Assembly (NCBI GenBank): GCA_035578905.1
Contig: JAQJVL010000691.1
Location: 124,001 to 188,000 of the forward strand
DNA length: 64,000 bases
Source: Stictocephala bisonia
Taxonomy: Eukaryota > Arthropoda > Insecta > Hemiptera > Membracidae
Reading direction: 5' to 3'
In this document: piece after piece, positions 31,305 to 42,351 of the stretch
Layout: each line of letters starts with the position of its first letter
Numbering within the stretch: the first letter of the stretch is position 1
Notes under the pieces: generated by a model
What the model saw: the letters and a program-made list of their open reading frames with translations, nothing else
The model's database searches: none
Told to the model about the DNA's origin: nothing
Program-made: the position numbers and the translations under genes

Positions 31305-31540
31305 AGCTACTTAATTAGCATACCACATGTTGGTAGAAATACAATACAAGTGAACGTCACACAACAAAAGTTTATCACAACGTGAATATTATCCGCCTCC
31401 ATTTCTTTGTGAAAAAAACTGATCTGAAGATGGTAAACGTGGCTTACCGAAATCGATGACCATAATACTTGTAAGTATTGTACATATATTGTAATATACT
31501 GATCAATCTGAACACATTTTTCCATCATCATTTAGAAAGA
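31305..31540 (+). mobile_element. Penelope-like terminal repeat fragment, copy 1
   Basis: It shares sequence with the inverted structure at 32,095-32,530. The left part matches its outer left arm (AACGTCACACAACA), the right part its right arm (CTTACCGAAATCGATGACCATAAT). A hammerhead-like hairpin is at 31,424-31,452. Confidence 0.45.
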
Positions 31541-31544
31541 CAGC

Positions 31545-32090
31545 TTTTTTTGCTTCGCTTGATGGAATCTCCTTTCCCCTCACTCTAAAGAGAATTTTGA
31601 GTGATACTGTAAAGTAGTAAATACCAAGATTTTCAGGATGTGAAATTGAATAATTTTAATTAAGAGGGTATAAAGTAATTAAGACTTTTCTTAATCTGTC
31701 CTCGTAATGTTTTCGTAAGTTTTTATATGAATATTAATCAGCCTTAAAACGTGGCCTTAAAACGTTTTCATGTTAAATATAGTAAATTCGAAACTAAAGA
31801 CTAATTAAAAAGTATATCCGTCATGTAGTGTAGAAGTGTCCCCACAGGGTTTGTTCCAACTGAAAGTGCCACAACTGGGGTCAGCAGAAGGGTACATACT
31901 TAACCAGTTTTGACTTTAGGTCTTTGATATTTGATCTTCCTTAGTCTTTGATCTGCTTTAAATTGTTTTCAAACGTGCACAACAGATAGAAAACTAAGAG
32001 TAGCACTACACACTACGTGGTGAGCTGAGTTTTGAAAATTAAGTAAAGTTGGTGATCTTAAGTGTTTAGCAATGTCATACATGTCTACCT
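31545..32090. other. AT-rich spacer, nothing recognised
   Basis: It lies between two related repeat copies. No coding signal was seen. Confidence 0.5.
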
Positions 32091-32094
32091 AATA

Positions 32095-32530
32095 ATATAT
32101 AGTTTTTTAATTAGCATAATACGTGTTGTTACATATACAGTACAAATAAAACGTCACACAACACAAAACTTATTACACTATAAGCACAGAATGCATAAAT
32201 ATATTACAATACAAGTACAAAATGCACAAATATTATGGTGACTGATTTCGGTGAACCACGCTCACCTTCCTCAGACCAGAGGGATTCACAAAAGAATGGA
32301 AAATGGTGTTCAACAACTCAATTTATAGGCCTATGATCACGTGACCATCATTAACAAAATATGTTAATTGTGAATCCCTCTGGTCTGAGGAAGGTGAGCG
32401 TGGTTCACCGAAATCGATCACCATAATATTTGTGCATTTTGTACTTGTATTGTAATATATTTATGCATTTTGTGCTTATATTGTAATAAATTTTGTGTTA
32501 TATGACGTTTTATTTATACTGTATAATAAT
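32095..32530. mobile_element. Inverted-repeat element, possibly Penelope-like terminal repeats head to head
   Basis: Two arms of about 165 bp (32,114-32,294 and 32,363-32,525) are near-perfect reverse complements around a 70-bp centre. Each arm contains CTGAGGA, a GGTGA/TCACC hairpin and GAAA. Penelope-like elements carry terminal repeats in direct or inverted orientation with hammerhead motifs. The family assignment is inferred from that, as no Penelope RT is present. Confidence 0.5.
32278..32423. ncRNA. Pair of hammerhead-like motifs in opposite orientation
   Basis: Plus copy: TGGT (32,381-32,384), CTGAGGA (32,385-32,391), one extra A, GGTGA-loop-TCACC (32,393-32,409), GAAA (32,410-32,413), ATCGAT, C, then ACCA (32,420-32,423) pairing with TGGT. 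The minus copy has CTGAGGA at 32,284-32,278 and a GTC triplet. This follows the hammerhead layout, but the extra base before helix II is non-canonical and activity is uncertain. Confidence 0.35.
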
Positions 32531-33625
32531 ATATGAAAAATGTTTTATTTTTTTCATTTTATAACTTAAGAATCGGAATCAATATTAATATTTAGATTAC
32601 TAAATATGAGTTCAGCCTGTTGATGTTGCTATATATAATGTGGGTTTAGTAGCTCTTTGCACCATTTGCTGCAATTTAGATACAAATTTCTCAAAAAGGA
32701 TAATTAACATCCAAAAAGGATTTCAAATTTCCAGAAAAGATATCTGAGAGATTTTGGTTTTATATTTGCTAAATCTTGTAAGAAACATCTCTTCAAGCTA
32801 TTTTTGAGGCAGCCATAAGTATAAATACCACTTCAAAAAAATACAATTTATAAAAAAGTGATAAGATGACTTTACGTACAAAATATACGATATCAATAGA
32901 TATTGATAATTGCTAAGAAAATCAAACTAAAAATATTAGTAAACGCGTGTAAATTTCGATATTTATGCATTAAAAAAAATGAATATTTCTTATTAATCTT
33001 CCTTTTCCGTGTTATTTACTTTATATCACAAAGTGACTCCAACTGCAGTGAACATGTTGTTTATATATTAATTTAATATTATGTATAATTACAGTAAATC
33101 CATTTTAACAATAAAACATTTAGGTGTAACGAATGTTGTCATGAATCGTAATTTATTTGCCACCCAAAAATATAACTGCTCATTTTAAGAGACTATATAG
33201 TTAAAACGCGAACTTAAGAAAAAAACCACTTTATAACTAAAGTTAGTTTTGTATAAACTACAGTATCGTTGGGTTTTAATCATAAATAGACCTACGTACA
33301 AATTCAAGTTTTTAACTTCCCTGAAAGTCCAAATAGAATTTTTGAATAGGTCAATGTTATTTGTATTTACTGTCAAATGAATGTATTTAGGGTTTACTGA
33401 TTTTTGAGGAACACTGTTTTTAAATTTGAAATAAGAATACTAAAATCAAAGGAACAAATAAAATATTAACTACAAACATTTATAGCCGTGGGTCATTTTT
33501 GCTCGCTTCACCTGCCAACTCAGTCACTCAAGTAATTTTGTTATTTTTCTTCTCATTGCATATTTACACATTAAAAAAAATAACTCCTATGACAAGTTGT
33601 TCATTCCTAACCTATCTCAATCCTA
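32530..33625. other. AT-rich sequence, nothing recognised
   Basis: No coding or repeat signal was noticed. Confidence 0.5.
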
Positions 33626-33628
33626 TCT

Positions 33629-34354
33629 AGGGATGGTAACGATATATCGAAAATATCGATAAATACGTTTCAATATATCGATATTTTCTTTCAATAATAT
33701 CGGCCATATCGATATTTTGCTGCGATATATCATATAAATAAATATTGTCGTTTTTCTCTATCCTCAAAATCATCATGATTCGGAAAAAACACATTTAAAT
33801 TTCCTCTTATGCATAGAAAACATGCATTGAAATTTAAGTAACTTTATTTGGTTCTTTTAGTTCTTTATGTAAAGTTAAGTGAAAAATTGATTTCCAAACT
33901 TTTATTTTTAAACGGTTTACATGTCAAGTATTGGAAGTAGGTTAAGTGAATTAATTTGTTTAATAATTTTTAGTGTGCATGAAATATCTATTGACATTTT
34001 AAATGTGAGAAACAAAAATAACAATGTCATTAAATTATTCTTTTATAATTAACATAATAATTAAAGGTTTGATTAGTGTTATTTTGAGTTCTTTCCATTC
34101 AACCAGACAGACCACAACTTGTTTCGTGTAGATAAATGTATTTATATTTACATTCAGTTGGCTATTCTAAATAGTGACAGCAAAATATGAATGTATGTTT
34201 GGTGATGACATTAGAGTTAGTGCATAATTTTAAACAGATAAATCATTCACATATTTACAAATTTTTTCTTTCGATTTTATCGTTAGATCGATATTTGGCT
34301 TGCGGTCTATTGAAAATTCGATACATCGATATGTTGAAAATATTTTCCATCCCT
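33629..34354. mobile_element. Candidate hAT-like non-autonomous element
   Basis: The ends are AGGGATGG and CCATCCCT in inverted orientation. Both subterminal regions are packed with ATCGAT/TATCGATA palindromes (33,643-33,730 and 34,286-34,332). Short ends with repeated subterminal motifs are hAT-like. The flanks (TCCTATCT and CGTATCAC) are only loosely similar, so an 8-bp duplication is not established. It has no transposase. Confidence 0.45.
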
Positions 34355-34689
34355 CGTATCACGAATGGTAACAAACCCTCTGATTTGCTGGTATTGGGAT
34401 ATCTGCCTTATTTCAGCTCTTTAAGAGACAATATTTTAAAATATTTCTTAATATGAATCTGGACCCTATAGAGAATATGTGTGCCAAATTTCATGGTTCA
34501 AAGTCACAGTTTGTTGAGGAACTGTGATCAGTCAGTGAATGGTAATTCAATTTTTTTATATAGTTTTTCTAAAATAAATCTGAGAAAATCGTCATGCAAT
34601 GATCACTAACTGTTACTGTTAGGCAATCACTCGATTGACTGAATTAAGTGGGTCGAAATACGTAAAAAATAAATAGACGTGAAGATGAT

Positions 34690-34880
34690 TTTCACTACTT
34701 TAGGTGGTCCAAGGTGTCTGTTCGTCGACGCGGATGTTGGGCAGATCCTCCAGACCTCCTTGACCCTTGCCCTCTGCAGTCATCACCGCCGAACATTCGC
34801 CACACGGGAGTCGCAACCCAGCACCGCCAATATACAGCCACAAACCACAAACCACTTGCACAATACAGATCACGACTGTG
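34690..34880 (+). other. GC-richer block, unrecognised
   Basis: Two overlapping plus-strand frames are open (100 and 61 codons), containing SQPSTANIQPQTTNH. It begins with TTTAGGTGGTCC, similar to the ends of the foldback at 36,123-36,804. It could be an exon or a transposon fragment. Confidence 0.2.
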
Positions 34881-35001
34881 TGTATTGCTCCATTGTTAGT
34901 CGTGTGTCATTTGCTTGTGTAAAGGACATTGAACAAACGTCTGTTTACATAATGTTTATTAATATGTTGACACTAATTTAAAAAAATTGAAGGGGTTTTA
35001 T

Positions 35002-35535
35002 ACTTGGACAAACAGTCCAAAAGTTATTACACTATAATTAAAATTATAAATAAATAACAAATGATCTCCTGTTATGAACCTGAATCAAATCCATCAAGCC
35101 ATTTAAGACCTGCCTCACTGATTACATTTATGCTAATCCCTCCGTAAAACAGCGCAAGGGGCACTCTGAAACTATGTGATCCATTGTTTGGATACACTCC
35201 CCCCAATCAAATGACTAATCACTGTCAATCCCCATTTGTATTTCCAGTAGTTATATCTGTCCACTCCAGTTCAGAAACGATTCAATAATGTCCACTCCCT
35301 ACGAGGGAGGTTCATTCCACCTACAGGTATTGACGTATCGTTAATAAGGAACTTATTTGTCGATCAAAACTGTTTCACGCTATGGCCCAGCTAGTATTGG
35401 GAGAGAAATTTGATCTACTCAACTGGAAATCAGTACGTATAGGTGGGTGTCGAGATTAAGCAACCGTTCTGATGTGGGAGATCCTGGGTAATGGGGAGGT
35501 GCGGGGCATTCAAGATCGTATTGAATTTTTAACTT
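35002..35535 (-). mobile_element. Non-LTR retrotransposon 3' end, copy 1
   Basis: This is about 85-90% similar by eye to 41,242-41,950, sharing TTGGACAAACAGTCCAAAAG, CCATCAAGCCATTTAAGACC and CTACGAGGGAGGTTCATTC. It is a 5'-truncated copy of the LINE, read on the minus strand. Confidence 0.75.
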
Positions 35536-35589
35536 TAAAATGCAGATTTGTTTAGTTGTATTGTTCGCAAAGTATCTGATAATTTAGCT

Positions 35590-35880
35590 ATTCAACTTAA
35601 TATATAAAACCCAAAAACGATCTACTCACTCATCACGAAATATCCAGAGCCACTGAACAGATTTTGATGAAATATGAAGGGATGTTAATTTTTATATCAT
35701 AGAGACTCAAAAAGAAAGGATTTCTCGAAATTCCATTCCTGAGAGGTGGAAACAGACCATCAATATTTCGTTTTTTCCATAAGCGTAGTATTGGCATTAT
35801 TTAATTAATAGTTTATATCAAACTGCTTAATGCAGTTAACTTTAACTGTCAATTAAAAAAAATATATACGTGCATTAATT
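35590..35880 (+). mobile_element. Helitron 5'-end fragment
   Basis: ATATATAAAACCC, then CTCACTCATCACGAAAT, CTGAACAGATTTTGATGAAAT and AAGAAAGGATTTCTC. These blocks are shared with 47,850-48,090 and recall insect Helitron 5' regions. No 3' end was located. Confidence 0.5.
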
Positions 35881-35907
35881 TGCGGCCTTTAGTCAGTATA
35901 TCTTCAT

Positions 35908-36156
35908 GTGAAAACCGTTGAAAAACTCAACTCTTCAAGGTGCACCAGTTTTGAATCAACATTAGTTAACCTTGACCTAGAGATTGTACTCACACCAGAT
36001 GATATAAAACAAGGACAAGGTTCCTCGCTTGGATGGTCACCATCAATGGCAATCATCAGTTCTGGAAGTATTCATTTCGATGATTTGAGCGGTGATTTTA
36101 AACTGAAAGATTCATGTCTTACTTTTAGGTGGTACAATCGGTTTTCGTTGAGTTAA
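35908..36156 (+). CDS. Short open frame, unrecognised (82 codons)
   Basis: ATG-initiated, moderately balanced composition, partly overlapping the left arm of the foldback element at 36,123. It contains DLEIVLTPDDIKQGQGSSLG. No domain was recognised. It may be chance or transposon-derived. Confidence 0.12.
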   Translation: MKTVEKLNSSRCTSFESTLVNLDLEIVLTPDDIKQGQGSSLGWSPSMAIISSGSIHFDDLSGDFKLKDSCLTFRWYNRFSLS

Positions 36157-36804
36157 ACATTTCCCAATTTTATAAACAAAATTAGTTAATGACCTTCCCT
36201 TGAGGCGGGAAAAATACAACAAACATTTTTTTTAACCACTACATTAGAACTTGTGGACTAATGAAGTTGTTTTAAATCAATTATAAGACAACCCCATTCA
36301 AAATACAAATTTAATTTTTTATAACTACGTTTATTGTACATAACTGAAGGGAAAGTTATGTTTTTAATTTTTTTTTTAAATGTAAAAATATTCGTAATTT
36401 TAAAGGTAAAATATACATCTTTTTAACCTTTAAAGGAATTAAGATGTTTTAATTTAAAAAATAATCTTTAAAAATATTTATAATTTTAAAGGGTAAACAG
36501 AGGTATTTTTACCTTTAAAATTATAAATATTTTTATATTTAAAAAATGAAAAACATCTTAATCCCTTTAGTTATGTATAAAAAACGTAGTTATAAAACAT
36601 AAAACTTGTTCTTTGAACGGTTTTGTCTTATGCTTGATTTAAAGTCAGGTAAATTCACCACTTGATAGGGCCGCAAGTTCTAATGTAGTGGTTAAAAAAA
36701 ATGTTTTGTATTTTTCCTGTCTCAAGAGAAGGTACATTAACTAATTTTGAATATAAAATTGGGAAATAATTAACTCACTGAAAACCGATTCCACCACCTA
36801 AAGG
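36123..36804. mobile_element. Large foldback element (~680 bp, nearly fully palindromic)
   Basis: Outer arms of about 135 bp (36,123-36,257 and 36,668-36,804) match in reverse, including TTTAGGTGGT, CAAAATTAGTTAATG, TTTTTTTAACCACTACATTAG. Inner segments also pair (ATAACTACGTTTATTGTACAT with its near reverse complement at 36,560-36,595). The whole unit could fold into one long hairpin. No transposase is present. Confidence 0.8.
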
Positions 36805-36999
36805 AGTGATTTGAATTTACATTTTAATTTACATATATTACTCAGGGTGTGTCTGGAGCTATCCTTTAATAGTCTAACGGAGTTTCTTCCAAACAAATCT
36901 ACTCTATTAAATCGAACCAAAACTACTCAAGGCCATTGAAATAACAGGAGTGAAATAACACTATGGGATGCACTGCAAGTAGTTTGAACTACTGGTGAC

Positions 37000-37189
37000 T
37001 ATGTATCTTTCATTTATTCTTCAGTACAGTTGGTGTACGTGACCTTGAGGAGGTGATAACTTTATAATGCATTCTTACTGATAACATGATTGAAAGTGAG
37101 TAAATGCAGAATAGAAATGCACCGTTGACTATAAAAAAGGTCAGTCAGTCAGTGAGTGAGTCACTACATCGAGCTTTATAGTATATAGA
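37000..37189 (-). mobile_element. Helitron 5'-end fragment
   Basis: Read on the minus strand from 37,189: host A, TCTATATACTATAAAGC, then GTGACTCACTCACTGACTG. The left limit is undefined. Confidence 0.45.
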
Positions 37190-37349
37190 TGCTATGTTCT
37201 TACCACGGATCAATGTAATATTGCTACAATGTTAATTACTCCGTACTTACCTGAAATCCATATGAATTGGCACTCCCAATTCAAAACGACCAATACCAAA
37301 TTAAAGAGAAGAACACTTAATGATTTAAAAACATTTATAAAAACGTATA

Positions 37350-37790
37350 TATATATATATATATATATATAAATATATCGTATGGTTTGTTTTCAGCTAC
37401 CATTTCTTAATTAAAAAAATCTGATATATATATTTGGATAAAGATCCAAAAGTCACGATGGAATATTAATTGAATAAAAATGTAAAGTGATCTCCCGTCA
37501 CAAAGCTAAGTCTAATCCATCGAGGCATTTAAGATCTGCATCACTAATTCTGTTTATGCTGGCTAATCTCTCAGTAAAAGAGCGCAGAGGACACTCTGTA
37601 ATTATGTGATCCATTATTTGGATAGACGGCCTGCAATCACATGACGCCAGTTCGAATCTGATTCAACAGTGTCCACTCCTTACGAGGGAGGTTCATCCCA
37701 CCTAGTGACAGATCGTTAATAAGGAACTTATTTCAAAACTGTCCATAGTTGGACTGTCACGATTTTCTGATCTCCCACCTATGGCAGCTA
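37350..37790 (-). mobile_element. Non-LTR retrotransposon 3' end, copy 2
   Basis: It begins at an (AT)n tract and ATCGTATGGTTTGTTTTCAG, as copy 3 does at about 41,155. It then shares TTGGATAAAGATCCAAAAG, GAGGCATTTAAGATCTGC and CTTACGAGGGAGGTTCATCC. More diverged than copies 1 and 3. Confidence 0.65.
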
Positions 37791-37992
37791 CCACAAAATG
37801 TACAAAAAACGTGTTCATTAACAAAAGGATATTCTTAAAACTTTAAAAATGCGTATTGATTTATGATTATTGGGACTATTTGGAAGTTTATCGTCAGGAC
37901 TAACGATTTTCGAAGTGTTCATCCACCAACCATAGGGCCTAATATACATACATGAAAACTGCTTTACGATGCTCGCAATTATGAATATAAAT

Positions 37993-38020
37993 AAATATAT
38001 ATATATATATATATATATTA
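37993..38020. repeat. (AT)n microsatellite
   Basis: A simple AT dinucleotide run. Confidence 0.9.
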
Positions 38021-38242
38021 ATATTTTTCTTGTTCATGATACTTACTAATCTATTTCCTAATTACAATATTACATCATAGTATGAATTAAAAAGAAGTGA
38101 ATCGTCTCACAACGAAGTTTAATATAGTTAGTTGTATTGTACACGGGGTTTTGTTACAATTGTTATTTAAGTGAAGATTGTTTTGTTTGTTGATTCAACA
38201 ATCTGCCAAAAATAGGCCTTTACGGTGGTCGTTTCCCAAACT

Positions 38243-38466
38243 GCCAAGCCGGTGGCCGAGCGGTCCAAGGCGTCAGGACTTTGAGCGTGGGTTAGAGATA
38301 GCGCCGTTTCGAATCCGGCCTATACTGAAAGATTTATCAGTAACATTCACCTTCTACTGTACTGGTTCGCCCCCTTACTGTCTACATAAGTTCCTCCCAC
38401 GTATCAATAGTCTATGAGGAATGGGCAGAGTAAGGTTAAGGAGGAGATCGGCCTTTCCTTAAAAAA

Positions 38467-38508
<42 letters not shown>
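38243..38508 (+). mobile_element. tRNA-derived SINE with poly(A) tail
   Basis: The head GCCGGTGGCCGAGCGGTCC resembles the 5' half of a Leu/Ser tRNA (A box). The B box GTTTCGAATCCGG is at about 38,306-38,318. A body of about 140 bp without coding potential ends in A24 (38,461-38,484) and then (TA)n. The anticodon arm is degenerate, so it is not a tRNA gene. The long pure A tail suggests a fairly recent insertion. Confidence 0.85.
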
Positions 38509-38516
<8 letters not shown>

Positions 38517-38634
38517 AATATCAGCTGATAAATATTTCTATCACCTGACGTTATTTCCCCTTAAATGTGCGTGACTGATGCATGTTGATGCATCCACTGG
38601 GCATTTATTTGTGTTAGCATTCGTATAATAGCAA

Positions 38635-39425
38635 CTAGGGGACACCCCTGCACGCTTCGCGTGCCAACCCCGTCGTCACTCGCTACGCTCATGAGATAAG
38701 TTCGGCCTGCGGCCTCGCCTGGGAACTCTACCTTTAGTTCCCATGTGGAACTCGGCCTGCGGCCCTGCCAAGACGCTCTGCTACAGGTCTCTTTGTGGAA
38801 CTCGGCCTACGGCTTCAAGGAGTAAAATTCGGCCTGCGGCCTCACCGGGAGTTCATCAACCCGGCACCAAGCTTTATATGTTATATAAAAACACGTCAAC
38901 CCGGCACTGGACCTTTCACTGGCCGCCATGACAGTATGTCAACCCGGCACCAGCCACCCCTCTTACCCATTCCACCTACACTACCCCTCCCAACCCCTCC
39001 TTTCTCTTTCCCCTCCCCTAATCACCTCCCCTTTTCGTAAGGTGCCGTAGGTTCGCGATGTCCATGTCCGGGGACCGAGCTTTACTAAACGAAGGTGTGT
39101 GATGGTTTTAAAATGAATGGGGGTGAGCTTTGTAAAATGAAGGCAACGCTTTGTTCAATAGCTTAGGTTAGGTTAGGTTAGGTTAGGTTAAAGGAGTTAG
39201 GGCGATGAGATGCCTAGGGTTCGAGGGAGGGAAAGAAGAGAATGAGGGGCGTATGTTTGGTGTTGTGGAGGGGGAACCCAGCTCCCCTACCTTCAAACTG
39301 TCTCGGTGCCGGGTTAAGTTGTGACATTAGTAACGCCTGATTAACCTTAGAGCGGTGGTCAGATTTGGTGCCGGGTAGACGTGCCGCCGCCTCACCAAGG
39401 CACACTGCTACTGTCCCTCTCCAGG
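38635..39425 (-). mobile_element. Helitron family A 3' end plus unusual GC-rich body
   Basis: The minus-strand 3' end is a clean GGCACGC-GAA-GCGTGC hairpin, AGGGGTGTCCCCTAG, then T. Beyond it lies about 780 bp of GC-rich DNA unlike the other copies: four GGCC-TGC-GGCC-type hairpins (38,701-38,842), CAACCCGGCAC motifs in both orientations (38,868-38,955 and 39,305-39,385), and a TTAGG run. The 5' limit was not found; the body may be captured host DNA or a separate insertion. Confidence 0.5.
39163..39190 (+). repeat. Perfect interstitial (TTAGG)5-6
   Basis: 28 bp of uninterrupted TTAGG, the canonical insect telomere unit, in an internal position. Confidence 0.9.
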
Positions 39426-40058
39426 TTTGTTAACCAGTATGACCATGAATTTTGGTTTTCGGATAAGTGGAGCCCCTAAACACAGGGTTTTATCAAAACT
39501 GATGGTAAATTAGTATTTAAGAGAATAATACCTTTAATTGGATACCTCTATTTTGTATTGGGGGGAGGGGGAAATAGTGTGATTTGGTAGATACATACCT
39601 ATAGTTAGATATAGGTTATCAAACTATAGGTATTTATTTTATATTATTAAAAGTTAATTTTAGTGGAACATAAGTTGATAGCATGGGGTTTTTAAATGTA
39701 TAATTGACAAGAATAACATTTAAAATTTCACATATTTAACCATAAATAAAATGCGTTTAAATATTTGATTTTTTACAAAAATTAACTGATGGTCCACTAT
39801 AATAGGTCTTCACCTTTCAAATGGCACTTCAAGTGTTATGGTACGATTATCATGCAGTGAATCGTTGAAATAGAAACACATGTTTTGGCGTTTTTTGTCA
39901 ATGGAAACTGCCCCTTGACACTTGAAATGAACCACACCCATGGTGGTAATACAGTTTCGTTTTATGGGCTGATAAAGCTCTAGGGAATATAAAATACTAG
40001 CGTACCCGTCGCGCTGCGATTTCAGAGGAAGACATCTTAAGACGTACCTTTGTCGTCT

Positions 40059-40217
40059 TCAGCTACAAAATCCTACATTAGCTCGGGCTTCAGCAGTTTG
40101 TCTTCTAACAGCTTCTAGTCTTGCTTCTCTTTGCTCGTCAGTTTCTGAAGATCGAGCAGCCCTTTTCCTTCGTGCTTCAGGTGTGCATCGCCCTATACAT
40201 TTCCTTTTGGGTGGCAT
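40059..40217 (-). pseudogene. N-terminal fragment of a Helitron Rep/helicase-type protein
   Basis: From the ATG at 40,217 the frame reads MPPKRK, then ARRKRAARSSETDEQREARL and AVRRQTAEARAN, stopping after 52 residues. Arg/Glu-rich stretches of this kind (ETxEQREARLExxRxR) are common at the start of insect Helitron proteins. The Rep (HUH) and helicase domains are absent. The 114-bp region holding the start codon is tandemly duplicated (40,167-40,394), so the MPPKRK-coding segment is present twice. A non-functional remnant. Confidence 0.6.
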
Positions 40218-40394
40218 AATTTTTATAGAAAACCCATCAAGAACTAAAATTAACAAGTCGTGTAAGTTAGTTTATTTATTCCTTCGTGCTTCAGGTGTGC
40301 ATCGCCCTATACATTTCCTTTTGGGTGGCATAACTTTTATAGAAGACCCATCAAGAACTAAAATTAACATGTCGTGTAAGTTAGTTTATTTACA
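40167..40394. repeat. 114-bp tandem duplication
   Basis: CCTTCGTGCTTCAGGTGTGC and the following sequence recur at a 114-bp interval with few differences. It lies within the family B Helitron and covers the start of its protein fragment. Confidence 0.85.
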
Positions 40395-41719
40395 ACAAAT
40401 CAAAACATAAAAATGTAAACAGTTTTAAAAATTAACACATGGTTTAATTTAATTTTGACACATTTAAAACCCACAGCTGAAACCCTATACCTTCATGCAT
40501 CCTGCTATTTGATTAACATTGAAAATTTAGAAGTCCAAGGAACGGAGCCCTGAGGGATTAAAGAAACGGGAATAGGACAGAAACCTTTCCTGGGGTATAT
40601 AGAACAACTTCCCCAAGTTTCATGGCGATCGGCTGGACGGTTTGGTAGCGCATAAAGGACAGACAAGCAGACAAACATACATTGGATTTTATAGATATAG
40701 TCAAACGAGTTTTCGTAATCAACTTTAATATTTTGATATTATTAAGAGAGCATTAAAATTATTCAAGGTTAATTATTACTATGCCTTGGCAGGAAGTAGA
40801 GAGCAAGGCATAATAATAAACCTTGAACAACTTTAATACTTAGCCTACTTCCATTCACGGTATCTAGAATACATTATATATACATGTATTCAATGTAACG
40901 TGCTTCCATGTATGACCTCACGGAAAATATTCAAAACAACTAAATCTGTAAGGCAGTTGAGAAAGAGAAAAAGGTTACGTTATATTTACAATAATTTATC
41001 CTTAATGGTTTGTATATGTATCTTAATATAGTCTTGTCGTAAGTTCTGACAGGATGTTTACGTCATACTCAAATTTATTTTAAGATGTGAAAAGTAACGT
41101 TACAAACTAATCATTCATTTACAGATTTTACAATCAATCAAACCATTATGTATATATCGTATGGTTATTTGTCAGCTACCATTATTATTATTATTATTAT
41201 TATTTTAAAAATGTTAAATGATGTAAAACCTGAGTTTTTTGCTTGGACAAACAGTCCAAAAGTTATTACACTATAATTAAAACTATAAATAAATAACAAA
41301 TGATCTCCTGTTATGAAGTTAAATCAAATCCATCAAGCCATTTAAGACCTGCCTCACTGATTACATTTATGCTAATCCCTCCGTAAAACAGCGCAAGGGG
41401 CACTCTTAAACTATGTGATCCATTGTTTGGATACACAATCCAAACAATGGATCACATTGTTTGGATTGTGTGAATCCATATAATATATAATGGGAGTATA
41501 ATATGGATATAATATATATATTATTGTATGGATATAATATATATTATTGTATGGATATAATAATATATATATTATATCCATACAATATAAAATTTCTAAT
41601 CCCCGCAATCAAATGACTAATCTACTGTCAATCCCCATTTTTATTTCCAGTAGTTACTTCTGCCCACTCCAGTCCGGAACCGAGTCAACAATGTCCACTC
41701 CCTACGAGGGAGGTTCATT

Positions 41720-42043
41720 CTACCTACAGGTATTGACGTGACGTATCGTTAATAAGGAAGTTATATGTCGATCAAAACTATTCCACGCTATGGTCCAGCT
41801 AGTATTGGGCGAGAAATTTGATCTGCTCAACTGGAAAGCAGTACGTAGAGGTGGGTTTCGAGATTTTAAGCTACCGTTCTGACGTGGGAGATCCTGGGTA
41901 ATTGGGAGATGCGGGGCATTCAAGATTGTATTGAATTCTTTACGTAATGCCTCCTGACGTCTTATTTCTGAAGGAGCTATATTGCACAGCACCGGGAGCC
42001 AAGGTAGTGCAGCTGCCATGACAGTACCACTAATAGCTCTCAT
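41720..42043 (-). pseudogene. LINE polyprotein C-terminal fragment
   Basis: The minus-strand frame contains WLPVLCNIAPSEIRRQEALR, which resembles the WLPVLSNIAPPxLRR motif seen after the RT in many insect non-LTR polyproteins. The region beyond is degenerate. It is in a different frame from the RT pieces. Confidence 0.6.
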
Positions 42044-42351
42044 GGCTCTATTAAGTTGAACATCAATCGCTTTTGTATGTGCGCTATTTAGCTATACGGG
42101 GGCACTGTATTCAGCAGTTGACTAAAGCACTGACAAAGTAGTAGTACGCAGGACGTGTGCGTTGGCTCCCCAAGTTGTTCCAGCAATATGATGAAGTACA
42201 TTTACCCTGGTTTTAATTTTAGCTGCTGTTTTTTGAAGATGGCTTTTAAACGTCAGCGATCGACAACATTTACTACCAGGTACTGTGGATGATCATTGTG
42301 GTGGAGTATATATCATTTAGAAAGATGTTTAATTTTTGATTAGCCAGTCGA

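Larger units (their letters stand above)
39997..40695 (-). mobile_element. Helitron, family B, keeping a RepHel start fragment (699 bp)
   Basis: Minus strand: host A, TCTATAAAATCCAATGTATG at the 5' end, GCTAG at the 3' end, then host T. The 5' subterminal GCGATCGCCATGAAACTT-like block (here CCGATCGCCATGAAACTTGG) recurs in the copy at 58,412-59,032. A fragment of the Helitron protein start is inside, so it derives from an autonomous Helitron by internal deletion. Confidence 0.82.

Noticed and set aside
38243..38320. Functional tRNA-Leu/Ser gene
   Set aside because: The anticodon arm is degenerate and the sequence continues into a body with a poly(A) tail, so it is a SINE.
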